Shown in pieces: positions 1 to 5,881 of a stretch of DNA of 6,454 nt. A program made the translations under genes and the position numbers. Under the pieces are notes generated by a model, which searched no databases, was not told where the DNA came from, and worked only from the letters and a program-made list of their open reading frames with translations. Each line of letters opens with the position of its first letter. The stretch's first letter is position 1. The DNA comes from JBBRGG01 sp038240875 (lineage in GTDB: Bacteria; Planctomycetota; Phycisphaerae; Phycisphaerales; UBA1924), in assembly GCA_038240875.1 (NCBI GenBank), contig JBBRGG010000199.1, forward strand, positions 1 to 6,454, written 5' to 3'.

Positions 1-906
1 TGGGCTAATCACTGCGGCGAGTCGGCCCGAGCGAGTGGCATCGCGGCGGTAGGAGAAGAAGTTTGCTGAGTCGTTAAAGGTGCAGCCGGGGATGGTTTCG
101 ATGTGTGTTACGCCGAGAGATTCGAGTTGGATCTTGAGGGCGGCTTTGAGATCGATGTGAGGTTTGGTGTTGGTGGGTTTGTCGCCCAGATGCATGGCAG
201 GGTCGATGTTGATCGTACCTGGCGCGTGGATTATGTCGTGTGAATGGTGAGGAAATGCAAGGCGGAATTCGGCGGCAACTTCTTCGCCGACCTCGAAGGC
301 GGCGGGGCCGATGCATGGACCGATGGCGGCGTAAAGAGTGAGGTTGTGCGCTGAAGTGTCTGCGTCGCGAGCGCCATCTTTGAATGCCAATTCGCGCATG
401 GCGTAGACGGCGGCGGGGAGCACTCCTGAGACTACGCCTCGCCAGCCAGCGTGAACAGCGGCGACAATTGAGCCATCGGCGGACGCGAGCAATATTGGCG
501 CGCAATCGGCGATGCGAACGGCGATGGCGATTGCCGGGTCGTTGGTGACTATGGCGTCGGCCTTGGTAGCTGGTTCAATTTCGGGTGGAGGCGGCGAGCC
601 ACGCGAGATGACGTATACGTGTGAGCTATGGACTTGGTGGACTTCGACGAGGCGGCGATCAGGAATGTTGAGGGCGGTGAGAAGAAGTTGCCAATTGGTG
701 GCGATATTGATGGGTGGATCACGTTGATCGCTGAGGAGTTCGGAGGGGTTCCCGAAGTTGAGAGAGGAGAAGTGGGCGTGGGAGAGGATTGAGCCGGAGA
801 CGCCACCGACGCGTGTGGAAAAGGCGTGGGGGACGCGCGGGCCTTGGGCGAGGATGCGCGAGGTGAGAAATTTTGGCGGGTGAGTATTGAGGTGTTGCGT
901 ATGCAC
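1..906 (-). CDS. pgeF: PgeF/YfiH-family polyphenol oxidase-fold protein (peptidoglycan editing factor), 3' partial
   Basis: This reading frame stays open from the proposed start to the left edge, giving 302 residues with the last few codons and the stop outside the window. From the GTG at 906 the conserved family blocks appear in order: HAFSTRVGG near residue 34, SLNFGNPSE near 59, VHQVH ending at H93, VRIADCAPILL with C135, VHAGWRG with H152, IGPCIGPAAFEVG, and IPGCTF followed by FFSYRRD and GRLAAV. H93, C135 and H152 match the metal-binding His/Cys/His set of the family. Family members are cytoplasmic; E. coli YfiH acts on misincorporated UDP-MurNAc-L-Ser, and others have laccase-like or purine-nucleoside activity, so the substrate here is inferred. 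The start is uncertain: there is no in-frame ATG and no clear Shine-Dalgarno site. GTG 906 fits family length best, but the frame is open upstream to a stop at 1117-1119, with a TTG at 1056. It is divergent from the FG-GAP gene. Confidence 0.9.
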   Translation of the reverse strand, partial: MHTQHLNTHPPKFLTSRILAQGPRVPHAFSTRVGGVSGSILSHAHFSSLNFGNPSELLSDQRDPPINIATNWQLLLTALNIPDRRLVEVHQVHSSHVYVISRGSPPPPEIEPATKADAIVTNDPAIAIAVRIADCAPILLASADGSIVAAVHAGWRGVVSGVLPAAVYAMRELAFKDGARDADTSAHNLTLYAAIGPCIGPAAFEVGEEVAAEFRLAFPHHSHDIIHAPGTINIDPAMHLGDKPTNTKPHIDLKAALKIQLESLGVTHIETIPGCTFNDSANFFSYRRDATRSGRLAAVISP

Positions 907-1018
907 GCACGAGGGTAGGAGTATGCGGTTTGTGATGGTTGAAGTGAGTGGATGAATGATGCCAGCGGGATATGAGAGGCGTGAGTGTTGAGGAGGAGAG
1001 ATTGTATTTGGATTGATG

Positions 1019-1040
1019 GCAAACGTGGCCGATAGTTTGC
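1019..1040. promoter_or_regulatory. Inverted repeat in the divergent intergenic region (candidate operator or 5'-UTR hairpin)
   Basis: GCAAAC at 1019-1024 is the exact reverse complement of GTTTGC at 1035-1040, separated by 10 bp. It lies about 40 bp upstream of the chosen ATG of the FG-GAP protein, within the 175-bp gap between divergent genes. The spacing would suit a dimeric repressor or a small RNA stem. A 6-bp arm can occur by chance, so this is only a candidate. I saw no convincing -35/-10 pair elsewhere in this gap. Confidence 0.25.
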
Positions 1041-1081
1041 TTGATGAGGCACGCAAAGCGCATGAGGAAGAAGAGGTATTG

Positions 1082-3457
1082 ATGAAGAATGGTTGGCAGA
1101 TATGGCGCAATAGGGCTCACATGATCGTTGGGATCGTGTTGGTGTTTGCTGGGTGCATGTCGAGGGTGGCGAAGGGGCAGACGCCACAAGACGTGCCATA
1201 TTTCCAGAACTTCGAGTCGGGAACGCCAGCGGGGTGGACGACCACACGGTTTTTGAACGCGACTGCGTTGACGCGATTTCTCGGAAATTTTGGGCGAGTA
1301 GGGAACACGCAGGAGAGCACAACACTGAGTCTGAATGTCGCTCAGGATGTTACATACACGTTGATCTTCGACCTCATGCTTATAGATTCATGGGATGGTA
1401 GTAGTAGATTATGGGGACCGGATTGGTTTACTGTTGAAATAGATGGGCAAATCGTATTCCGGCAAACATTACAAAGTGCACACACCACAACAGATCCGTT
1501 CACGTATGATACTTCGTTCGATCTTAGTGCGAACTATGTCGGCGCGCACTTTCTAGACACGGTCTATCGAAAGATCGTCTTGTCATTTACTCCACGTACG
1601 AATGGGACTATTAATATTACATTTCGTGGAGAGGCGACTGAGGACAGGGACAACGAATCCTGGGGTATCGACAACGTACGTGTGATTCAGAGTGATCAAG
1701 CTGCGACGTACTCAGCCGTTTTTAGCGATATTTCTCCTTCGAGCGAGTTTCAGTATGTTTCCACGACGAGTATCGATTGGGGATCTTCGCCAATTTGGGC
1801 AGATATAGGAAACAGCGGTTATCTTGATGCTTTGGTGACGGGCACGACTACTCGATTGCAGCGTTACAACCCGACGACAAGGCTCTTTACCGCGAGCGCT
1901 ATCGGCACAAACTATGCGCGGCAAGCGTGCGTGACGGATATCGACAACGATGGTGATCTGGATATCTTTGGATTCATGGATACGAGTGGTGAACGGTTCT
2001 TTGTAACGCGCTCAAACGCGCTGCTATCGAGCGTGAACGATCTCGGGCTACGTGCATCGAGCAATAATCGAGCGAGCGCGTTCTTTGATGTCAACCGCGA
2101 TGGGTTTGTGGACGTGCTCATGATGAGCGGTACGACCAATTGGTACGCGCCAAGCAGCGGCAGGCTTGCGAGCGTTACGCCGCCTTTGCCGGACGCGATC
2201 ACTACTGATATCACATATTCACTAGCTGCGCCAAGTGGGCTCAATGGTGCCGGGGACGTGGGTTCGGGCGGGAGTATTGCGACCGGTGATATCAATGGCG
2301 ACAACGTGCTTGATATTGTGTATCAGTTCGGGACGGGCCGAGTGTTTCTATCGCAGCCCAACGGTACGTACGCATTAGCATCTACGGGGATTAGCCTGCC
2401 CAACACAACGACAAGGCTTGGGATGCAACTGGTTGATATTGATAATGATAATGACTTGGATCTTGTGGTCGCTAACCCGATTGGCGAGATGCAGCTATGG
2501 ATCAATACCAATGGCAGCTTTGTGAATATGGCGGCCACGCGTGGGCTGGTTGCGGGTATCAACACACGAAGCCTGGTTGTTTCAGATTACACCAACGATG
2601 GCTATCAAGATGTGTACGCAATCGCGGGCAATGGAGAAGGGAATGTATCGTTCCGCGGATCTGCGTATGGCACATTTGCTTTCTTTGACGACCGCGCTGA
2701 TAAGGACTTGGATCTTGTGGTCGCGACCCCGATTGACGCAAAGCAGCTATGGATCAATACTAATAGTAGCTTTGTAGATAGCGATACCAAGAGCGCGCAG
2801 CTTGCGGATATTAACACAAGCAGCTTGCTTGTTTCAGATTACACCTACAACGAGTATCAAGACATGTATGCGATCGCGGGTACTGGAGAAGGAAATGTAT
2901 CGTTCCGCGGATCTACGGATGGTACATTTACAATCTTTGACGACCGCGCTCGCCTTCCAGGCGTCACGTGTTTGGATGCTGCTACAGGAGACTACGACAA
3001 CGACGGCGATCTTGATCTGATCGTGACGGCGTTCAATTCCAATTCTCGTCTGTTTCGCAACGAAGTGAACCCGACGAATTACCTCAAGATTCGGTACGTG
3101 GGAATGGGCAACACAACCAGTGGCGTTGGCGCACCACGCGATGGCTCGGGTACCACGATTCGCCTGTACAACGCTGATGGCACGGTGTTTCTTGCACGGC
3201 GTGAACTCGGGACGGCGCGTGGGCTTGCGAGTGCTGAGCCTTTGATGGCGACGTTCGCGGTGCCGAGCCGTGCGGCGACGTACACCGTTGGTGTGTGGTC
3301 ACGTGGGCGCGAGCACAAGATCAAGGTTGTGCCGAGCCAGGTTTCGACAGTGATCGGGAGTACGACGCTGTCGCAAACGCTCACGATCAATGAGGTTGAT
3401 CTGCGTAAGCCTTTGTGGGTATCGCAATGGCGCGAGGTTTCATCGGCTAGGGAATAG
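1082..3457 (+). CDS. Exported FG-GAP/VCBS repeat protein with N-terminal beta-sandwich-like domain and C-terminal ASPIC/UnbV-like domain
   Basis: 791 residues from ATG 1082. That start has an AAGAGG Shine-Dalgarno site at 1071-1076 and gives a normal signal peptide; an in-frame ATG at 1016 would put an acidic stretch in front. The n-region (K2, R9, R11) is followed by a hydrophobic core at 14-24. Cleavage may be type I after AKG (30-32), or at a weak lipobox FAGC with C25. Residues about 40-200 look like a lectin-like beta sandwich (FESGTPAGW, IDSWDGSS, ESWGIDNVRV). Asp-rich FG-GAP loops follow at about 241 (DIGNSGYLD), 286 (DIDNDGDLD), 336 (DVNRDGFVD), 403 (DINGDNVLD), 452 (DIDNDNDLD), 502 (DYTNDGYQD) and 637 (DYDNDGDLD). 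In such families these loops bind calcium in a beta-propeller. Residues about 666-760, starting NYLKIRYVG and including GVGAPRDGSGTTIRL, resemble ASPIC/UnbV. Residues 456-539 and 540-623 are a tandem duplication. The protein is probably on the surface or in the periplasm; ligand and role are unknown. The 5' part is much less GC-rich than the 3' end. Confidence 0.9.
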   Translation: MKNGWQIWRNRAHMIVGIVLVFAGCMSRVAKGQTPQDVPYFQNFESGTPAGWTTTRFLNATALTRFLGNFGRVGNTQESTTLSLNVAQDVTYTLIFDLMLIDSWDGSSRLWGPDWFTVEIDGQIVFRQTLQSAHTTTDPFTYDTSFDLSANYVGAHFLDTVYRKIVLSFTPRTNGTINITFRGEATEDRDNESWGIDNVRVIQSDQAATYSAVFSDISPSSEFQYVSTTSIDWGSSPIWADIGNSGYLDALVTGTTTRLQRYNPTTRLFTASAIGTNYARQACVTDIDNDGDLDIFGFMDTSGERFFVTRSNALLSSVNDLGLRASSNNRASAFFDVNRDGFVDVLMMSGTTNWYAPSSGRLASVTPPLPDAITTDITYSLAAPSGLNGAGDVGSGGSIATGDINGDNVLDIVYQFGTGRVFLSQPNGTYALASTGISLPNTTTRLGMQLVDIDNDNDLDLVVANPIGEMQLWINTNGSFVNMAATRGLVAGINTRSLVVSDYTNDGYQDVYAIAGNGEGNVSFRGSAYGTFAFFDDRADKDLDLVVATPIDAKQLWINTNSSFVDSDTKSAQLADINTSSLLVSDYTYNEYQDMYAIAGTGEGNVSFRGSTDGTFTIFDDRARLPGVTCLDAATGDYDNDGDLDLIVTAFNSNSRLFRNEVNPTNYLKIRYVGMGNTTSGVGAPRDGSGTTIRLYNADGTVFLARRELGTARGLASAEPLMATFAVPSRAATYTVGVWSRGREHKIKVVPSQVSTVIGSTTLSQTLTINEVDLRKPLWVSQWREVSSARE
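2447..2698 (+). repeat. 252-bp in-frame tandem duplication, unit 1
   Basis: First copy of an 84-codon unit (residues 456-539 of the FG-GAP protein), from GATAATGACTTGGATCTTG to the GACGACCGCGCT that ends at 2698. It keeps two good Asp-rich loops: DNDLD, completing DIDNDNDLD, and DYTNDGYQD. The second copy follows directly with no gap in the alignment. Confidence 0.9.
2699..2950 (+). repeat. 252-bp in-frame tandem duplication, unit 2 (diverged)
   Basis: Second copy, residues 540-623, aligned to unit 1 without gaps at a 252-bp offset. By hand count 205 of 252 bases (about 81%) and 57 of 84 residues (about 68%) are identical. Long exact blocks remain, such as GACTTGGATCTTGTGGTCGC and TGTATCGTTCCGCGGATCT. 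Both metal-loop motifs are degraded: the opening loop is RADKDLD and DYTNDGYQD has become DYTYNEYQD. Confidence 0.9.
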
Positions 3458-3528
3458 GCTGGAAATCAAGTGTGGTAAACGGCATTGCAATGGGCTGAGA
3501 TTTGATGGCGTGATGCGCGTGTGCACAG

Positions 3529-3560
3529 ATAAAACACGGATCGCGTCGCCGAAGACGATC
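3529..3560 (-). terminator. Candidate intrinsic terminator after yraN
   Basis: Read on the minus strand, GATCGTC, a TTCGGC loop and GACGCGATC can fold into a stem of about 7 bp with a 2-base bulge (3560-3539). CCGTG and then TTTTATC follow. The stem overlaps the yraN stop codon, and the U-run is short and set back about 4 bases, so this is weak. I saw no comparable hairpin for the convergent plus-strand gene in the 101-bp gap. Confidence 0.3.
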
Positions 3561-4041
3561 ACGGCAAGTTTGCGATACCTTCGTGATGACGGATCCGGCT
3601 CGGGCTCTTGCGAGTGCTACGAGGCTGGTCCCACTCGACGGCGATGATGTCAATGCGGACACGCATGTGCTGCCAACCATTGGCGTTGCGAAGGAGCTTT
3701 GCAGCGCGGATCAGGCGCGCAGTTTTGGAGCGGTTTACGGCAGATTCCGCCTTGGGATCGTCGCGGCCGGGCACGATTACACGAGCTTTGACTTCAACGA
3801 GCGAGATCGTGGTTTGGTCGCGGGTTATACAGACGAGATCAACTTCGGCTGCGTGCGTGCGTGCGTTTTGGGCAAGGATTCGATACCCCTTCGCACGCAT
3901 GTATCGAGCCGCGGCAAGCTCACCGGCGATGCCAACGTGAGATGAGGGTTTCCAGCTCGAACCGATGAGAAGGCGTAGAAGCCATCGTGCCGCCCGGGCG
4001 ATGCGAGAACGAACTCGGACGCGTGGTTTAGGGACTGGCAT
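3559..4041 (-). CDS. yraN: YraN family protein (UPF0102, predicted endonuclease-like fold)
   Basis: 160 residues from ATG 4041, or 177 if it starts at TTG 4092. The TTG overlaps the stop of the upstream lipoprotein gene as TTGA, which would allow translational coupling. Neither start has a clear Shine-Dalgarno site; ATG is chosen by codon preference, and both keep the whole domain. The UPF0102 signature is clear: GIAGELAAARYMRAKGYRIL, AQNARTHAAEVDLV and LVEVKAR, then a VNRSKTARLIRAAK helix and RVRIDIIAVEW. In ATG numbering E41, D68, E83 and K85 match the acidic and lysine residues of the PD-(D/E)XK-like core, so the nuclease-type site is intact. The family is widespread, usually near 120 residues, and its role in cells is poorly defined. 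Here an Arg-rich extension of roughly 25-50 residues (RVRVRSRIARAARWLLRLL) precedes the domain. The coding sequence contains four tandem GCGT units just before the EVD motif. Confidence 0.88.
   Translation of the reverse strand: MPVPKPRVRVRSRIARAARWLLRLLIGSSWKPSSHVGIAGELAAARYMRAKGYRILAQNARTHAAEVDLVCITRDQTTISLVEVKARVIVPGRDDPKAESAVNRSKTARLIRAAKLLRNANGWQHMRVRIDIIAVEWDQPRSTRKSPSRIRHHEGIANLP
3851..3866. repeat. (GCGT)4 tetranucleotide repeat inside yraN
   Basis: Four perfect tandem GCGT units (ACGC on the coding strand). They encode the RTHA stretch directly before the EVDLV core motif. Gain or loss of one unit would shift the frame upstream of the predicted active site. Confidence 0.9.
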
Positions 4042-4088
4042 GCGTGTTGATCTGGATGGTGTGCGATTGCGGGAACTTTGCCAACGAC

Positions 4089-5615
4089 TCAATTTGATCG
4101 GGGCGTAGCTGGTTTGTTCGCGGCGATAGGGTCAAAGTATCGCTCGGTGGCGATTGTGAGCAAGCTCTTTACGGCCTCGTCGGGGTTGGAGATGTTGGCG
4201 CGCGACTTCAAGCGGTTGATGTAGCGTGACTTCTCTAAGCGTTCACGGCTTTCACGCAGGACATTCTCGATGCCGAGTTGTGCTTGGTACAAAGGAACCG
4301 AACGCTGCGTAACGGTATCAAGAGTGAGCCATGCTTGCGTAGCGCCAAGGTCGATGGGGCCGACGACTTGGTTCAGGGTTTGATTGGAGATGTACTCCAC
4401 GACGAGCGTCTTTGCGGGCGTGTTCAGTGCGTCGGATGGAAAGAACTGGGCATCCTTGATTTCGCCTTTAATCTCACGTGGTTCGAGCCCGCCGGTATCG
4501 CGGCGGTTGACGTTGGCTTCGAGGGCGGCGATCTCAGCGAAGGAAGCCCCTGTTGCCAGAGCGCTACGAACGACTTCGATTTTTTCGGGTGCGTCTTTGA
4601 ATACGCGGATCAACCGGAACTGGAACGTCGGGGGCGAGTTGAACTGGTCAAAGTTGCGTTCGTATGCCTGTTGAATGTCGCGCCAGGTGACGGCAACACG
4701 GTTGCGGACCTGCGAATCAAGCTGGAAATTGATGAGTTCACGCTCTCGTTTGCCAGCGATGAACTCTTCGATTGTGGTGCCTTCTTCGGCGAAGACTCTT
4801 CGGCTGGCTTGTTCACGGCTGCCTCGGTTTTGGTTCAAGACCTGACGCTGTACGCGTTCGACAAAGGCGAATAAGCCTTGCTTTTGCCCGGGAGAGAGCG
4901 AGGCGAGTGCCTCGGCACGAAGAAGCTCATCTTCGATGAACCCAGCGAGGGTACGTTCGATCTCGCCTTTGGCGAAGACTTGCCATTCGAGCTTTGATTT
5001 GAGGACTGCTTCCTGGCGGAAGCGAGCCGCCATCGGGGCGAGGAATCGACTGGCGTAGATGGGCTTGCCGTTGATATCGCCGACCTTGGCATCAACGAGC
5101 AGCGCGGGAGAGATTGGGACGGGGGCGGAAGCGGCGGCGATCATTGACGCGGGCGTGCCGGGCTCGGCACGAACGTCGCTGATGCCATCAGTTGCGCTGA
5201 ATCTACCAGTGATTTTGGAAGCGGGGATGCGCGTGCCTTCGATGGTGACGCTGGCATCGGGGATGCTATTGGGGCCGCCATTCGCAGTTGTTGCGTTCAC
5301 ATTAAATGCGTCGGGGGATGCGGCGGCTGGATCGCCACCGTTGCGGCGAGCGCTGCGTTGGGCGACGGCAGAAGCGACAGTCGCGTTACTATCGCCCGAG
5401 AAATCGGCTGCTGAGAGGGTGCGATTGCCGCCACCAAGCATGAGCGTGTTAGAATCTCGCGAGCAGCCCGCAAGCATTGACATCACAAAGGCAGTGGTTG
5501 CGAGCGTGTATGCATGCGACCAGCCGAGTCGAAGATTGGCCGTTGTAAAGGTTGGAGCCAGCGATATCGGGGTATGGTCGCGAAGAAGAATAAGGGAGGA
5601 TTGGGTTGGGTTCAT
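4089..5615 (-). CDS. SurA/PpiC-like peptidylprolyl isomerase-related lipoprotein
   Basis: 508 residues. ATG 5615 is the only ATG far enough upstream of the export signal. The signal has a hydrophobic segment (about 35-48) and a canonical lipobox LAGC with C51, so the mature protein should be lipid-anchored; the n-region is unusually long. Residues 52-171 are a low-complexity Ala/Ser/Asn/Gly-rich linker. About 172-320 resemble the SurA N-terminal chaperone region: VGDINGKPIYASRF, a helical FIEDELLRAEAL block, then TWRDIQQAYERNFDQF. About 325-435 match a PpiC/parvulin-type domain: FQFRLIRVF, LATGASFAEIA, TGGLEPREI, VVGPIDLGATQAWLTLD. A charged C-terminal helix follows. The parvulin active-site histidines appear to be missing, so a chaperone or scaffold role at the envelope is more likely than isomerase activity. 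No strong Shine-Dalgarno site is visible. It is first in a unit with yraN. Assignment to the SurA/PpiC superfamily is firm; no specific symbol is justified. Confidence 0.82.
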   Translation of the reverse strand: MNPTQSSLILLRDHTPISLAPTFTTANLRLGWSHAYTLATTAFVMSMLAGCSRDSNTLMLGGGNRTLSAADFSGDSNATVASAVAQRSARRNGGDPAAASPDAFNVNATTANGGPNSIPDASVTIEGTRIPASKITGRFSATDGISDVRAEPGTPASMIAAASAPVPISPALLVDAKVGDINGKPIYASRFLAPMAARFRQEAVLKSKLEWQVFAKGEIERTLAGFIEDELLRAEALASLSPGQKQGLFAFVERVQRQVLNQNRGSREQASRRVFAEEGTTIEEFIAGKRERELINFQLDSQVRNRVAVTWRDIQQAYERNFDQFNSPPTFQFRLIRVFKDAPEKIEVVRSALATGASFAEIAALEANVNRRDTGGLEPREIKGEIKDAQFFPSDALNTPAKTLVVEYISNQTLNQVVGPIDLGATQAWLTLDTVTQRSVPLYQAQLGIENVLRESRERLEKSRYINRLKSRANISNPDEAVKSLLTIATERYFDPIAANKPATPRSN

Positions 5616-5667
5616 GGGTGGATGCCTGGGGTGCTTCCCTCGAAAGACGGACGGACGTGTGTGAGAA

Positions 5668-5676
5668 TGTATACCA
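5668..5676 (-). promoter_or_regulatory. Candidate extended -10 promoter for the PpiC-like lipoprotein
   Basis: The minus strand reads TGGTATACA here, which fits the extended -10 pattern TGnTATAAT with TATACA as the hexamer. It lies about 53 bases upstream of the ATG at 5615 and would give a 5' leader of roughly 45 bases. No good -35 hexamer sits at the expected distance, which is tolerated in extended -10 promoters. The assignment is by pattern only. Confidence 0.35.
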
Positions 5677-5723
5677 GCGCGTCGAGGTTCATGCGGCGGC
5701 GACGTCTGGCTAACGTACTACCC

Positions 5724-5774
5724 GTGACGAGTCCAAAGCCGTGACGAGTCCAAAGCCGTGACCAGTCCAGACGA
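5724..5774. repeat. 17-bp tandem direct repeats in the divergent intergenic region
   Basis: GTGACGAGTCCAAAGCC occurs twice head to tail (5724-5740 and 5741-5757). A third diverged copy, GTGACCAGTCCAGACGA (5758-5774), matches in 12 of 17 positions. The array lies in the 266-bp gap between divergently transcribed genes, upstream of both candidate -10 elements, where multiple sites for a regulator would be expected. A replication-slippage product without function is also possible. Confidence 0.85.
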
Positions 5775-5791
5775 GGGGACTAGCATCCGCT

Positions 5792-5800
5792 TGCTACTAT
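5792..5800 (+). promoter_or_regulatory. Candidate extended -10 promoter for the DUF1844 gene
   Basis: TGCTACTAT fits TGnTATAAT with TACTAT matching 4 of 6 positions of the -10 hexamer. It lies about 80 bases upstream of the DUF1844 start and 18 bases downstream of the 17-bp repeat array. No convincing -35 is seen, so this is a weak candidate. Confidence 0.22.
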
Positions 5801-5881
5801 TGCGTAGACCTTTGCCTTCTCGTGCCGAAGTGCGTGCAGTAATGCCTCGGCGAGAATGGCAAATAGTTCAGAGGCTTTACA

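Noticed and set aside
74..505. 143-codon minus-strand open frame
   Set aside because: It is out of frame within pgeF, whose family motifs are unambiguous in the other frame; its Arg-rich composition is typical of a shadow.
549..1325. Long open frame on the minus strand spanning the pgeF 5' half and the divergent gap
   Set aside because: It overlaps pgeF in another frame, has no recognisable domain, is rich in Ser/Pro/Arg as expected of a shadow frame, and runs into the FG-GAP signal-peptide region.
2497..2817. Several short open frames within the tandem duplication
   Set aside because: They arise because the 252-bp repeat doubles the same shadow frames; none has its own start signal.
3458..3528. 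Terminator for the FG-GAP gene
   Set aside because: No GC-rich stem followed by a T-run was found on the plus strand in this stretch.
3583..3945. Plus-strand open frame opposite yraN
   Set aside because: It is antisense to a clear UPF0102 coding sequence and has no family resemblance.
5646..5657. (GACG)3 short repeat upstream of the lipoprotein
   Set aside because: Three units of 4 bp in GC-rich DNA are common by chance and show no further structure.
5059..5664. 201-codon plus-strand open frame opposite the lipoprotein N-terminus
   Set aside because: It is antisense to the low-complexity linker and signal peptide; no domain or start signal is visible.
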